Shown: one piece after another, positions 50,679 to 59,558 of the stretch | How the letters are laid out: every line of letters starts with the position of its first letter | Numbering within the stretch: the first letter of the stretch is position 1 | DNA from: Paraburkholderia sp. BL23I1N1 | Lineage (GTDB): Bacteria > Pseudomonadota > Gammaproteobacteria > Burkholderiales > Burkholderiaceae | NCBI RefSeq assembly: GCF_003610295.1 | Contig: NZ_RAPV01000001.1 | Location: forward strand, 1,054,001-1,118,000 | Direction: 5' to 3' | DNA length: 64,000 bases | The notes under the pieces: generated by a model | What the model was told of the DNA's origin: nothing | The model's input: the letters and a program-made list of their open reading frames with translations, nothing else | Database searches by the model: none | Made by a program: the position numbers and the translations under genes

Positions 50679-51220
50679 CTTGGTTCGGTTCTGTCGTGGC
50701 GGTTTGCGTAATATCAGAAGCCGTTGGAGCGCCACAAAACGCGGACTTACGGAAGCTTGAGTTGCGGGGTCGTATTTCTGCAATAAATACTTCGTTATCC
50801 TTTGGAATTCCCCATCCGTCTCAACGAGGAGTGCTTCCCGGAGCAGTCCACACTGTCCCGAGACTCGCCCCCGGAAGGCCGTCACTTGGACCTTCCGGGG
50901 TTTTTTCTTGTGCCGGAGCTTGCCGGCCAGTGCCCTCTAATCTCAAGCAGGAATATAGGACCCAACGGATTAAATGTCCCATTCGCCGTAAACAGGCAGA
51001 AACTAAAGCTAAGTTAAATCAATGATTTGCAGTGGTGGCCGTCCACTAACCGACTATGCTTTTAGCCCTTCTGAGGGGGATTTATGCCTACTTTGGTCAA
51101 GTTTCGGTCAAGGTCGCCTTCGACGATTGCCAGCCGCCCGTGCACTCGCCATCAAGGCCACCCATGATGCCGGGCTGATAGCGATTCACGTCAGTCCGGC
51201 AAGCGCCCGGAATGGACGTG
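50679..51220. other. Non-coding stretch with one terminator
   Basis: 542 bp between the AlpA-type gene and the SnoaL-like gene. Apart from the terminator at 50869-50906 I see no gene. The readable frames are short and carry no family motif. Probably remnant DNA joining the island remains to the catabolic module. Confidence 0.5.
50869..50906 (+). terminator. Intrinsic terminator downstream of the AlpA-type gene
   Basis: A 10-bp perfect stem (CCCCGGAAGG with CCTTCCGGGG), a 12-base loop and T6. Confidence 0.85.
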
Positions 51221-51577
51221 TCATAGCTTCCAGACAGCTTCGCGTTTGATCCAGATCTGCGTGACGAGCGCGCGAATCTCGACCTCGGATCCATCCGTCC
51301 TGCGCACCGGCGACTGCTCAAGCCGACCCGTCGTAATCACCATGTCTGGCAGAAACCGGTACGCGAGCGGCTGCGGACGATTGATCTGCCGTGTCTCGAT
51401 CTTGTCGATGAGGAAAGTCAGATACTCGGACTTGCCATGAACGTAGCCGGATGAGTGAACGAACATCAGCCCGTCGTCGAGAAGCGAGGCCAGTGTCAGC
51501 ATGTCCCCTGACACAGTGGCGGCGCAGCGTTGTTTTGCCATTGCGTCGACGGCGGTTTGAGCGAATCCATTCTTCAT
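51221..51577 (-). CDS. SnoaL/NTF2-like (DUF4440) protein
   Basis: A 118-aa small alpha+beta barrel protein. VDAMAKQRCAATVSGDMLTL, SLLDDGLMFVHSSGYVHGKS and VTQIWIKREAVWKL follow the NTF2/SnoaL pattern. The stop comes straight after WKL, where relatives usually add a last short strand (a few residues such as the AFQAT type), so the C-terminus may be slightly clipped. It is the last gene of a minus-strand run with the MHS transporter, hydroxylase and FAH genes. It could be a small isomerase, lactonase or binding protein of that pathway. Confidence 0.75.
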   Translation of the reverse strand: MKNGFAQTAVDAMAKQRCAATVSGDMLTLASLLDDGLMFVHSSGYVHGKSEYLTFLIDKIETRQINRPQPLAYRFLPDMVITTGRLEQSPVRRTDGSEVEIRALVTQIWIKREAVWKL

Positions 51578-51687
51578 TGTGATTCTCCTGCGGATGCGGC
51601 ATGCGCGTGGCCCATAAAAAAGGCTCCGGCTGCCCGTTGCGTTGTGTGTTCATGGGCATCTTCCGCGCGGCGAATCGTTCGCCGGGA

Positions 51688-53034
51688 TCAACGCAATAAT
51701 TCTCCGCTCAGTCGATTTCCCCGCGAAATGGGTTCGGCCGCGAACCTTCCCATTGGCAATGCATAGCTTGCAAGCAGCGCAACCGTGGATGCACCGATGA
51801 CGTAGAAAGCCGGCGCTGCGAGTGAGCCGGTCTGGCGAATCAGTAGCGTCGCCAGCAAGGGCGCAAAGCCGCTGAATACAACAACCGACACGTTGTATGC
51901 CAGCGCGATTCCACTGAACCTGATCCGGACAGGAAATTGATCGGCAAGTACCGACGCCCACGTACCGCTTGCCAGTGAGAAAACCACGCCGGCGAGGACA
52001 AATAGCACGACCGGATCGACGGTATGGTTGACGAGCGCCCGATAGAACGGGTAGGTCAACACGATCAATAGCGCCGCGGACGTGCGCAGGAGATACCGGC
52101 GCGGGATCTTGTCTCCGAGCCAGCCCGCAGCGAGCAGGCCGAAAGAGCTGACGATCAGATAAGCGTTCTGGGCAATCGCCGCGATCCGGGGTGCGTAGTG
52201 CAACTGCTGCACGAGATAAGCTGGCATGTGACCGTACAGTATGCCGTTGACGCCGGCCATCACCGCGATCGTGAGCGCTCCCATTGCAACGGCCTTGCCA
52301 TGACGTCGCAGGGTTTCACGAAACGGCTGCTTGACGACAGCGCCATGCATCTCCTTGAACTCGGGAGACTCGTCCAGATTGCGGCGCATCCAGTAGGAGA
52401 CGATCCCGCAAACACCGCCGAACAGGAACGCGATCCGCCAGCCATACGCGGCCGCGGCCGCGGCGGACAGGTAGGTCTGGATGCCGAGGTTGACGACCGT
52501 AGCCAGCAACACGCCCACGTTGACCGCGCAGATGATGAAGCCCGCGGCAAGGCCCGCGCGATGCGGTGCCGCTTCCACCGCATAGGTGATGGCGCCGGGC
52601 ATTTCTCCGCCGACGCAAAAACCCTGCAGCATGCGAAGCACGATCAACAGGATCGACGCGGTCATGCCCCAGCTGTGGTAGTTGGGCAGGAGCCCCAGAC
52701 AGAGGGTCGCGGTCGTGACCACAATGATCGAGCCAAGGAAAACCGGACGCCGGCCATAACGGTCGCCCCAGCTACTGAGCACAATCCCGCCGAGCGGCCG
52801 GATCACGTACCCGATCGCAAGCACGGAGAAAGTAGCGAGCATGCTGATCAGTGACGACGCGTTCGGGAAAAACTGGGCCGCGATGTTATGCGCAAAGAAG
52901 CCGTAGACGATGAAATCGTAAAACTCCAGCGAGCCGCCCAGGCTCGCGATGAGAATCATCTTCCACTGCGACCATGTCAGGCCGGGGGGCTGCGGGTGGT
53001 CGGCGCCGCCGACCGGATTACGGGTTGTCTCCAT
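51688..53034 (-). CDS. MHS-family MFS transporter
   Basis: A 448-aa proton symporter of the metabolite:H+ (MHS) family, 12 hydrophobic segments. The family opening LIASLGGSLEFYDFIVYGFF and the loop SWGDRYGRRPVFLGSIIVVT are clear. RMLQGFCVGGEMPGAITYAV also fits. MHS relatives carry citrate, alpha-ketoglutarate, shikimate or aromatic acids. Its place 96 bp after a flavin hydroxylase gene on the same strand suggests uptake of the aromatic substrate. Confidence 0.88.
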   Translation of the reverse strand: METTRNPVGGADHPQPPGLTWSQWKMILIASLGGSLEFYDFIVYGFFAHNIAAQFFPNASSLISMLATFSVLAIGYVIRPLGGIVLSSWGDRYGRRPVFLGSIIVVTTATLCLGLLPNYHSWGMTASILLIVLRMLQGFCVGGEMPGAITYAVEAAPHRAGLAAGFIICAVNVGVLLATVVNLGIQTYLSAAAAAAYGWRIAFLFGGVCGIVSYWMRRNLDESPEFKEMHGAVVKQPFRETLRRHGKAVAMGALTIAVMAGVNGILYGHMPAYLVQQLHYAPRIAAIAQNAYLIVSSFGLLAAGWLGDKIPRRYLLRTSAALLIVLTYPFYRALVNHTVDPVVLFVLAGVVFSLASGTWASVLADQFPVRIRFSGIALAYNVSVVVFSGFAPLLATLLIRQTGSLAAPAFYVIGASTVALLASYALPMGRFAAEPISRGNRLSGELLR

Positions 53035-53130
53035 GACTCCTCCAGTGATTGTTGGCTTCTTTGGCCAATGATTGCTGTGTGCCGGTCACGATGCATGGGG
53101 CGTCACAACGGGTTTTGCGCGCCTACAGGG

Positions 53131-54654
53131 TCATGCACGTTCGCTTTGCAGTGCAGGTAGGGCGAGTTCAAGCAAGCAGTGCGAGGATTCAGCACCCTGG
53201 GCAACACCGTAGACATACCGGTCGGGGCGCACTAGCACTGCCGCGGCGCCGATGGCCGCCAACCACTCGCGAACGCAGGGCTCGCCGCTGGCCACGATCT
53301 CGACGTCAGCCCGCGCGGCCTGCTCGGCGAGGTCGTCACATTGAGCGAGCAATTCCGGTAGCGCGACGAGCGCGAACCGGTAGCCGACCACATCGTCCAG
53401 CAGACGTCCGTCCGGGAGGCGGGGCTGCGGCGCGATATGTCCCGCAACGGCTGATGGTTCGTCGAGGTGGGCGCCTGCTCCGAGCTTCGGTTGCGGGGTG
53501 ACGAAATTGCGAATCGCCGTGCTCATTTCGCTATCGCGGCTGCTGGCAATGTCCGGCCGGGTCGTCTGGATGACGGACCCAAGTTGTACCGCCGTTTCGA
53601 TAAATTCACGCACGTGCGGCGAACGTTCGGATTCGTAGGTATCGAGCAGGGAATCGGGCGCCTGTCCACGTATAACCGCACCCAGCTTCCATGCGAGATT
53701 CGAAGCGTCGCGGATACCGGCCGCCATTCCCTGGCCCATAAAGGGCGGCGTCTGATGCGCTGCATCTCCAGCAAGCAGAAGTCGTCCACGGCGCCAGCCG
53801 TTCGCCACGACCGAGTGAAAGGTGTAGATGGCGGAACGTTCGAGGCGTGCATCGGCCGGCGAAATCCAACGAGCGAGCGTGCCCCACAGCCACTCATGAG
53901 AACCGAGTTGTGCCGTATCATCGCCGGGCATCACCATGATCTCCCAGCGGCGGCGATTGCCGGGGCCGCGCGTGTAGGTGGTCGGGCGCGCCGGGTCGCA
54001 GTATTGAATCGAGTAATCGCCGAGGTCGGGCCGAGGGGCATCAAGCAATACGTCGACGACCACCCAGCGTTCATGCGATTTCAGATCAGTGAGTTCGGTG
54101 CCCATGAAGCGCCGCGCAATCGAACGTGCGCCGTCGCAGCCGACGACGTAACGGGCAGTGGCATGGGCGAGCTTGCCGCAACTCGTGTCTTCGAAGCGGA
54201 GCCGGACGCCATTGCTCGTCTCGTCTAGCGCGAACACTTCGTGACGCAAGCGCACATCGACATTCGCCTGGCCGGCCAGGCGTTCACGTAACGCGTTCTC
54301 GAGATCGGGCTGATGAAACTTGTAACTCGCGCACCAGCCATGCGGCCCGATGCAAGTTGGGCGCTCCCAATCGATGAGCAACTTGCCCTCAGCGCTCACG
54401 AATTTCATGCCGGGACCGACAAACAGCTTGGGAAGCAGTGAGTCCGCGATGCCAACGGTCTGGAACACGCGCATGCATTCGCCATCGAAGTGCACGGCGC
54501 GGGGCAGCGCGAAAATATCCTTGTCTCGCTCCAGCACCAGCACCCGCAAGCCTTCGATTGCCAGCAGGTTGGCCAGCGTCGCTCCGGTGGGCCCGAGGCC
54601 GATGACTGCCACGTCGTAATCACACGCGTGCGTCGAAATGGTTTTATCTGACAT
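53131..54654 (-). CDS. FAD-dependent aromatic hydroxylase (MhpA/PheA type)
   Basis: A 507-aa group A flavoprotein monooxygenase using NAD(P)H and O2 to hydroxylate a phenolic ring. The GxGxxG motif is AVIGLGPTGATLANLLAIEG at residues 16-35. The DG motif is VVGCDGARSIARR. The GD motif is GRLLLAGDAAHQTPPFMGQG, and a thioredoxin-like C-terminal segment is partly present. It is most like 3-(3-hydroxyphenyl)propionate hydroxylases, though shorter than MhpA (about 550). The ATG at 54654 sits just before the Rossmann strand. It lies between the FAH and transporter genes. Confidence 0.87.
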   Translation of the reverse strand: MSDKTISTHACDYDVAVIGLGPTGATLANLLAIEGLRVLVLERDKDIFALPRAVHFDGECMRVFQTVGIADSLLPKLFVGPGMKFVSAEGKLLIDWERPTCIGPHGWCASYKFHQPDLENALRERLAGQANVDVRLRHEVFALDETSNGVRLRFEDTSCGKLAHATARYVVGCDGARSIARRFMGTELTDLKSHERWVVVDVLLDAPRPDLGDYSIQYCDPARPTTYTRGPGNRRRWEIMVMPGDDTAQLGSHEWLWGTLARWISPADARLERSAIYTFHSVVANGWRRGRLLLAGDAAHQTPPFMGQGMAAGIRDASNLAWKLGAVIRGQAPDSLLDTYESERSPHVREFIETAVQLGSVIQTTRPDIASSRDSEMSTAIRNFVTPQPKLGAGAHLDEPSAVAGHIAPQPRLPDGRLLDDVVGYRFALVALPELLAQCDDLAEQAARADVEIVASGEPCVREWLAAIGAAAVLVRPDRYVYGVAQGAESSHCLLELALPALQSERA

Positions 54655-54712
54655 GTCTGAGTCCGTCTGGAAGACGCCGGGCGCACGCACAGTGTGAGGC
54701 CGGCGCCGGGTG

Positions 54713-55561
54713 TTACTCGTCGGCTACCGGGTTGGACAGCACACCGATGCGGTCTACCTCCACTTCCGTCACGTCCCCCGGCTTCATGAAGAGCGGCGGG
54801 TTGCGCTTCGCGCCGACGCCGCCGGGCGTGCCGGTCACGATCACATCTCCCGCAGCGAGCGGCGTGAAGGTCGACAGGTAAGCAATCTGTTTGGCGATGC
54901 CGTGGATCAGCATCTGCGTCGTCGCGCGTTGTACTTCCTGGCCGTTCAGGCGGGTGACGAGCGTCATCACCGCGTTGGGTTCGATCTCGTCGCTCGTCAC
55001 CATCCACGGTCCGAACGCGCCGGTGCGATAGAAATTTTTGCCCGGGCCCCATTGGCCCGTATGAAGCTGCCAGTCGCGCACGGAGCCGTCGTTGTAACAG
55101 GCGTAGCCAGCGATGTGATTCCACGCGTCGGCTTCGGCAATGCGCCGTCCACCGCGCCCGATGACGACGGCAATCTCACCCTCATAGTCGAACTTGTGCG
55201 ACTCAGGCGGACGCAGCATCGGCTGGCCGTGGCCAACCTGCGAAGCCGGCACCCGCATGAAGATGACTGGATGCTCGGTGGTCTCGCGATTGGTTTCCTT
55301 GACATGGTCTGCGTAGTTGAGTCCCACGCAAAAGATTTGTTCGGGGTTCGGAATCACCGGCAGCAGCGTCACTTTCGACAGCGGATAGTCGCCCTGTGTG
55401 CCTTCGGCGGCCTGAGTGGCCTCGCGGAATGCGTCGGCGGCAATCAGCGCCTTCAGATCTGCATAGCGGCCGCCAAGACGCTTGCCGAGGTCGAAGACGG
55501 TTGCGTCGCGAACGATGCCGAACGAGGGGCCCTGATGGGTGGAAAAGCTGGCGAGTTTCAT
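54713..55561 (-). CDS. Fumarylacetoacetate hydrolase-family protein
   Basis: A 282-aa FAH-fold enzyme that hydrolyses or isomerises beta-diketo acids. The N-terminal cap region ends in IFCVGLNYADHVKETNRE, containing the catalytic His. FDYEGEIAVVIGRGGRRIAE supplies the metal-binding Glu residues, and GDVIVTGTPGGVGAKRNPPL is the family signature. Relatives act on ring-cleavage products, for example fumarylpyruvate or the trihydroxytoluene cleavage product. First gene of the minus-strand catabolic operon, divergent from the ring-cleavage dioxygenase. Confidence 0.9.
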   Translation of the reverse strand: MKLASFSTHQGPSFGIVRDATVFDLGKRLGGRYADLKALIAADAFREATQAAEGTQGDYPLSKVTLLPVIPNPEQIFCVGLNYADHVKETNRETTEHPVIFMRVPASQVGHGQPMLRPPESHKFDYEGEIAVVIGRGGRRIAEADAWNHIAGYACYNDGSVRDWQLHTGQWGPGKNFYRTGAFGPWMVTSDEIEPNAVMTLVTRLNGQEVQRATTQMLIHGIAKQIAYLSTFTPLAAGDVIVTGTPGGVGAKRNPPLFMKPGDVTEVEVDRIGVLSNPVADE

Positions 55562-55706
55562 TGATGCTCCGGTAGATAAAAAGTCGATGCGATCGGCGCT
55601 TCGAACCTTAAAAAATTGTGCATTTATCTTATTTTGAGAATAAACTAAATTTAACAAAGGGCACAACGTCTTTTTTGTTAGGGTTTATCATTATGTGGAG
55701 ACAAGC
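55562..55706. promoter_or_regulatory. Divergent promoter region of the catabolic module
   Basis: 145 bp, much more A/T-rich than its surroundings (AAAAAATTGTGCATTTATC, then AATAAACTAAATTTAAC). It separates the FAH operon from the dioxygenase-IclR operon. TATTTTGAGAATA near 55630 is a short imperfect dyad and a candidate IclR-type operator. GGAGAC about 8 bases before the ATG at 55707 serves the dioxygenase gene. Confidence 0.5.
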
Positions 55707-56273
55707 ATGAATGGTATGAAGAAAGCGCGAGCGGGCCTGTCGCTGAGTCACATGGGCTTTTATGTGAGCGACATGGCACGGGTGGAGGACTTTTATTCCC
55801 GGGTGCTGGAGTTCACCGTGACGGATCGGGGGATGCTGCAGACGCCGCATGGCCCTGTGCGACTCGTGTTCTTGAGCCGCGATCCCGCGGTGCATCACCA
55901 GATCGTGCTCGCGAGTGGCCGCCCCGAGCACTTGACGTTCAATCCGATCAACCAGATTTCGTTCGAAGCGGACAGCCTTGCCACGCTGAGGCAGTTTTAC
56001 CAGCGGTTCGTCGCGGAAGGCCTGGAGGAAATCAGCCCCGTCACTCACGGCAATGCGATCTCGATCTATGCGCGCGATCCCGAAGGCAACCGCCTTGAGC
56101 TCTTCATCGACACGCCGTGGTACGTCGATCAGCCAATGCGGGTGCCTGTCGACTTCAACTTGCCCGATGCTGAACTGATCGCGGCCGTCGAACAGCATGC
56201 GCGCGCGCTACCGGGGTTCAGGCCGCGCAGCGCCTGGCAGGCAGAAATGGCCGAGCGCATGGGGCTTGCATAA
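55707..56273 (+). CDS. VOC-family extradiol-type dioxygenase
   Basis: A 188-aa protein with two beta-alpha-beta-beta-beta modules. Likely Fe(II) ligands are His15 (LSLSHMGFYV), a His at 63-64 (AVHHQIVL) and Glu131. THGNAISIYARDPEGNRLEL fits the extradiol signature H-x(5-7)-Y-x2-DPxG-x(2,3)-E. It is a single-domain form, smaller than BphC (about 300). It would open a dihydroxylated or trihydroxylated ring made by the hydroxylase across the divergent promoter. ATG 55707 preferred to a GTG 12 bases upstream. The IclR gene follows after 43 bp. Confidence 0.87.
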   Translation: MNGMKKARAGLSLSHMGFYVSDMARVEDFYSRVLEFTVTDRGMLQTPHGPVRLVFLSRDPAVHHQIVLASGRPEHLTFNPINQISFEADSLATLRQFYQRFVAEGLEEISPVTHGNAISIYARDPEGNRLELFIDTPWYVDQPMRVPVDFNLPDAELIAAVEQHARALPGFRPRSAWQAEMAERMGLA

Positions 56274-56316
56274 GCACGGATATAATCCGTTCACACACGA
56301 GGAGCCCTGCGCAGAG

Positions 56317-57123
56317 ATGTCGAGTATCACGAGACTGTTATCCATACTCGAGCTGTTTTCGGAGGCGAAGCCGTTCCTGTCCGTCGAAGACGTTGCCGCC
56401 GAACTCGACTGCTCGATTCCAACGGCTTATCGCTATGTGCGCGAGCTGGTGGACGCTGGCTTGCTCGTCCGGTTTGCGGGCGGAGACTATGGTCTCGGCC
56501 CTCGCATCATCAAGCTCGACTACCACTTGCGCATGTCCGATCCGCTGCTTGCGGTCGGCCAGCCGATCATGCGCGAGTTGAGCGAACACTCGGGCTTCGA
56601 TGTGGTGATGTCACGCTGGTACGGAAATGAACTTGTTGACACGCATCGCGAGACGCACGACGCGGCGCTTGACCTCCGGTACGGCCGGGGCCGTCCGCGG
56701 CCCCTGTTTCTCGGGGCCGCTCCAAAAGCGATCCTGTCGACGTTTCCGAAGGCCAAGCTTGCGGTTCTGTTCGATCAGTATGCCGACGAGATTGCGCAAA
56801 GCGGCCTCGGGGCGACACTCGACGAGTTCCGCGCGTCGCTGCTCAAAATCCGACGCGCGGGCTTTTATCTGTCGAGGGACGAACTGGAAAACGGCGTTTC
56901 TGCACTGGCGTCGCCACTTTTCACGGACGATTCCGGTGAAGCGGTCGGATCGCTTGCGGTGATTGTGCCGACGCAGCGACTCGAGTTTGCGAATCTGGAC
57001 CGGCTCGTAGAATCGATCCAGGAGGCAGCGGCGCGAACCTCCCAGCGCACGCGTGCGGTCATTGAAAGCAGGGGAGCCGTCGCTTCGTCGCACTCGATAT
57101 CGCGAGCCAGGCGGTCCGCTTAG
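56317..57123 (+). CDS. IclR-family transcriptional regulator
   Basis: A 268-aa regulator. The winged HTH spans residues 1-65 (SITRLLSILELFSEAKPFLS, then VEDVAAELDCSIPTAYRYVR). A GAF-like effector domain runs from about 80 to 250 (ELSEHSGFDVVMSRWYGNEL, FYLSRDELENGVSALASPLF). IclR proteins of aromatic-degradation operons usually respond to the pathway substrate or product. It is co-transcribed with the dioxygenase gene and most likely controls both arms of the module. Confidence 0.9.
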   Translation: MSSITRLLSILELFSEAKPFLSVEDVAAELDCSIPTAYRYVRELVDAGLLVRFAGGDYGLGPRIIKLDYHLRMSDPLLAVGQPIMRELSEHSGFDVVMSRWYGNELVDTHRETHDAALDLRYGRGRPRPLFLGAAPKAILSTFPKAKLAVLFDQYADEIAQSGLGATLDEFRASLLKIRRAGFYLSRDELENGVSALASPLFTDDSGEAVGSLAVIVPTQRLEFANLDRLVESIQEAAARTSQRTRAVIESRGAVASSHSISRARRSA

Positions 57124-57144
57124 TCATCACCACCTGAAGGCCAC

Positions 57145-58080
57145 TCATGAGCGCTCCAACGATGGCGACCTTGCCTCCAGTGTCGACGGGGCATTCGGGT
57201 GATGTCGGGGTTCACCAGCAAACTCTTTCCGATAGGCCGCGGGAGTCGTGTTTTTCAGCGCGCGAAACTGACGGTTGAAATTGGCAACGTTGGGAAATCC
57301 TGAATGCGCAGCGATGACCGACACGGGCCATGAGGTGTCCGCGAGCATTCGGCATGCGTGACCTATTCGCACACGGCTCACATACTTCCCAACACTCTCG
57401 CCGATATGCTGAACAAAGTATCGATTGAGTGTGCGCTCTGAAAGGGTCGCGGCGGCGGCTAATTCCGTGAGTGTCAGCCGCTCGGCAAACCGTGCCTCGA
57501 TCACTGCTAACGCCCGATTTATCCGCTCCGGTTCGTGGCCGGAAGGCCGCCCCACGTTGCTCTGATCAAACGCACTGGGGGACGCGAGTGGCCGTGCTTC
57601 CTCATCGGCCAATGTGCACAGGATGTCCAGCGCAACGCTGAGTCTCTCTCTGGGAGACGCTGACAAAAGACCGTCGAGCCGGCTTCTTACCGTTGCCCCG
57701 GCTTCTGCCCTGAACGCAAGGCCGCAGGCCGCGCGCCTCAGAAGCCGATGAAGTGCTTCGTACTCGGGGCAGCAATCCGCCAGTCGTCGCGCCCAGTCGC
57801 CTTCGAACCAGATGACGATAGCGACCTGCGGGGCGCTGTCGTCGATCGAACGGTTCGACGACCAGGTATGAGGCAAGTCCGGCGGGACGAGCACCAGGTC
57901 ATCGCCCTCGTACCCGGAAATCGAGTCACCGATGTAGCGCTTGCCGCGGCTATTCATCGTCAAGGTGAGTTCATATTCCGGGTGACGGTGCCATTCGAAC
58001 GGAATACGCGGAAGCTTCCGGTGATAAACCCGCACGGAGCATCCGGCGCTCATCTCGACATGTTCGTATAGAGGCTTCAT
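57145..58080 (-). CDS. AraC-family regulator with cupin sensor domain
   Basis: A 311-aa regulator. The N-terminal cupin has [20 protein letters not shown] and [17 protein letters not shown] at about residues 28-76. The C-terminal double HTH starts at about residue 190 ([40 protein letters not shown]). Divergent from the DUF1479 gene with about 95 bp between them, so that gene is its likely target. The convergent end against iclR leaves only about 20 bp. Confidence 0.9.
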   Translation of the reverse strand: MKPLYEHVEMSAGCSVRVYHRKLPRIPFEWHRHPEYELTLTMNSRGKRYIGDSISGYEGDDLVLVPPDLPHTWSSNRSIDDSAPQVAIVIWFEGDWARRLADCCPEYEALHRLLRRAACGLAFRAEAGATVRSRLDGLLSASPRERLSVALDILCTLADEEARPLASPSAFDQSNVGRPSGHEPERINRALAVIEARFAERLTLTELAAAATLSERTLNRYFVQHIGESVGKYVSRVRIGHACRMLADTSWPVSVIAAHSGFPNVANFNRQFRALKNTTPAAYRKEFAGEPRHHPNAPSTLEARSPSLERS

Positions 58081-58175
58081 GGCTGGAATCGCAAAGAAGT
58101 CGACCTTATTGTATCACCCGTCCATCCTGGCCCAGGCTAAGCTTCAGTCATCAAAGAACACTAGGAGACGCCACC

Positions 58176-59423
58176 ATGGAATCCCTTCACATCGACGATT
58201 TGCCGACCGCTATTCGGGCGGTTAAAAAGCTGTTGCGCGCCGGCCTTCCGAACTATAGGGAAGTATTCCGGCAGGTCGAAGCTGAAATTCAGCGCAAGGT
58301 CGCTACCATCGTGGCGCAGCGTGCCCGCGGTGAATCTGTCATTCCTGAAATCCAGTATGCGGACATCGCGGCTGACCGGGTGAGCGTCGCGCAGATCGCA
58401 TCGATCAAGGATCAAGGGGCCTGCGTCGTCCGGGGCGTGTTCAGCCGCGAGCGCGCTGAACGCTGGGACGCGCAGGTCGCTGAGTATGTCGAGTCCAATG
58501 ACCTCGACGAAAAACTCGCGCATCGTGCAGAAGACAAGTACTTCGGCAACCTCACGTCGAGCAAGCCCCAGATCTATGGCATTTACTGGTCGAAGCCTCA
58601 GGTCGAAGCGCGCCAGGCGCCCGAACTCACTCAGACGCGCGTCTTTCTGAACCGGCTCTGGATACACGACAGCGAAGGGCGGGTTCATTTCGATCCGGAC
58701 CGCGTTCCGGTGTACGCGGACCGGCTGCGGCGTCGCCCCCCCGGCTCGGAGTCGCTCGGGCTGTCTGCTCATTGCGACGGTGGGTCAGTCGAACGTTGGC
58801 TTGACGACAATTTCCGGCGTGTCTATCGACACGTGTTTAGTGGCGACTGGCGCCACTACGACGCGTTCGATGCCGCGTATCGCCCCGAGGCGAGAGAGAT
58901 TCCGTCTCCCACTGTCTGTTCGATGTTCCGTACTTTCCAGGGCTGGACGGCGCTCACTCCGCAAGGTCCGGGAGACGGCACGCTCCAACTCGTGCCGATC
59001 GCGAACGCGATGATGTACATATTATTGCGCGCTCTTCAGGACGACGTGCCGGACGACGATCTGTGCGGCGCCTTGCCCGGGCGCGCGCTTTCGATCAAGC
59101 CAGAATGGCACGGTCTGCTGCACGAGGCCTTATCTTCGATCCCGCAGATGCAGGCAGGGGACACCGTCTTCTGGCATAGCGACGTGATTCACGCGGTCGA
59201 AGATGCCCATCGTGGAAAGGGCTACAGCAACGTCATGTACATATCGGCTGCGCCTGCGTGTGCAAAGAACGACGCCTACCTTAAACGCCAACTGCCCACC
59301 TTCCTCAAGGGGGAGAGCCCGCCGGATTTCCCCGCGGACCAGTTCGAAGTTGACTTTGCCGGCAGGGCTGTGGAAGAAGACCTGACTCAACTCGGCAAGG
59401 AGCAGATGGGCTTCGCCCTCTAA
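58176..59423 (+). CDS. DUF1479 protein, putative 2-oxoglutarate/Fe(II) oxygenase
   Basis: A 415-aa member of the YbiU/DUF1479 family, whose fold resembles Fe(II)/2-oxoglutarate dioxygenases. Candidate iron ligands are the [11 protein letters not shown]xD pair near residue 200 and the late His in [20 protein letters not shown]. The Arg of HRGKG-like and NVMYIS segments would bind 2-oxoglutarate. Reaction and substrate are unknown. A start at 58176 is supported by TAGGAGACG 7-15 bases upstream. Paired with the divergent AraC regulator. Confidence 0.85.
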   Translation: MESLHIDDLPTAIRAVKKLLRAGLPNYREVFRQVEAEIQRKVATIVAQRARGESVIPEIQYADIAADRVSVAQIASIKDQGACVVRGVFSRERAERWDAQVAEYVESNDLDEKLAHRAEDKYFGNLTSSKPQIYGIYWSKPQVEARQAPELTQTRVFLNRLWIHDSEGRVHFDPDRVPVYADRLRRRPPGSESLGLSAHCDGGSVERWLDDNFRRVYRHVFSGDWRHYDAFDAAYRPEAREIPSPTVCSMFRTFQGWTALTPQGPGDGTLQLVPIANAMMYILLRALQDDVPDDDLCGALPGRALSIKPEWHGLLHEALSSIPQMQAGDTVFWHSDVIHAVEDAHRGKGYSNVMYISAAPACAKNDAYLKRQLPTFLKGESPPDFPADQFEVDFAGRAVEEDLTQLGKEQMGFAL

Positions 59424-59453
59424 AACGCCGTTGCTGGGCGGGGCGGTCTGCAC

Positions 59454-59482
59454 GGCTACCCACGATTCGTGGATGGGTAGCC
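59454..59482. terminator. Possible bidirectional hairpin between convergent genes
   Basis: A 9-bp perfect stem (GGCTACCCA with TGGGTAGCC) around an 11-base loop, between the convergent DUF1479 and LacI genes. No T-run follows on either strand, so termination is uncertain. Confidence 0.4.
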
Positions 59483-59558
59483 GGATCAGTTCGCGTTGGC
59501 GAGACGCCGCGCGATGATCAAGCCAGTCACGCGGGCTGACGCGCGAGTCAATAGAAGT

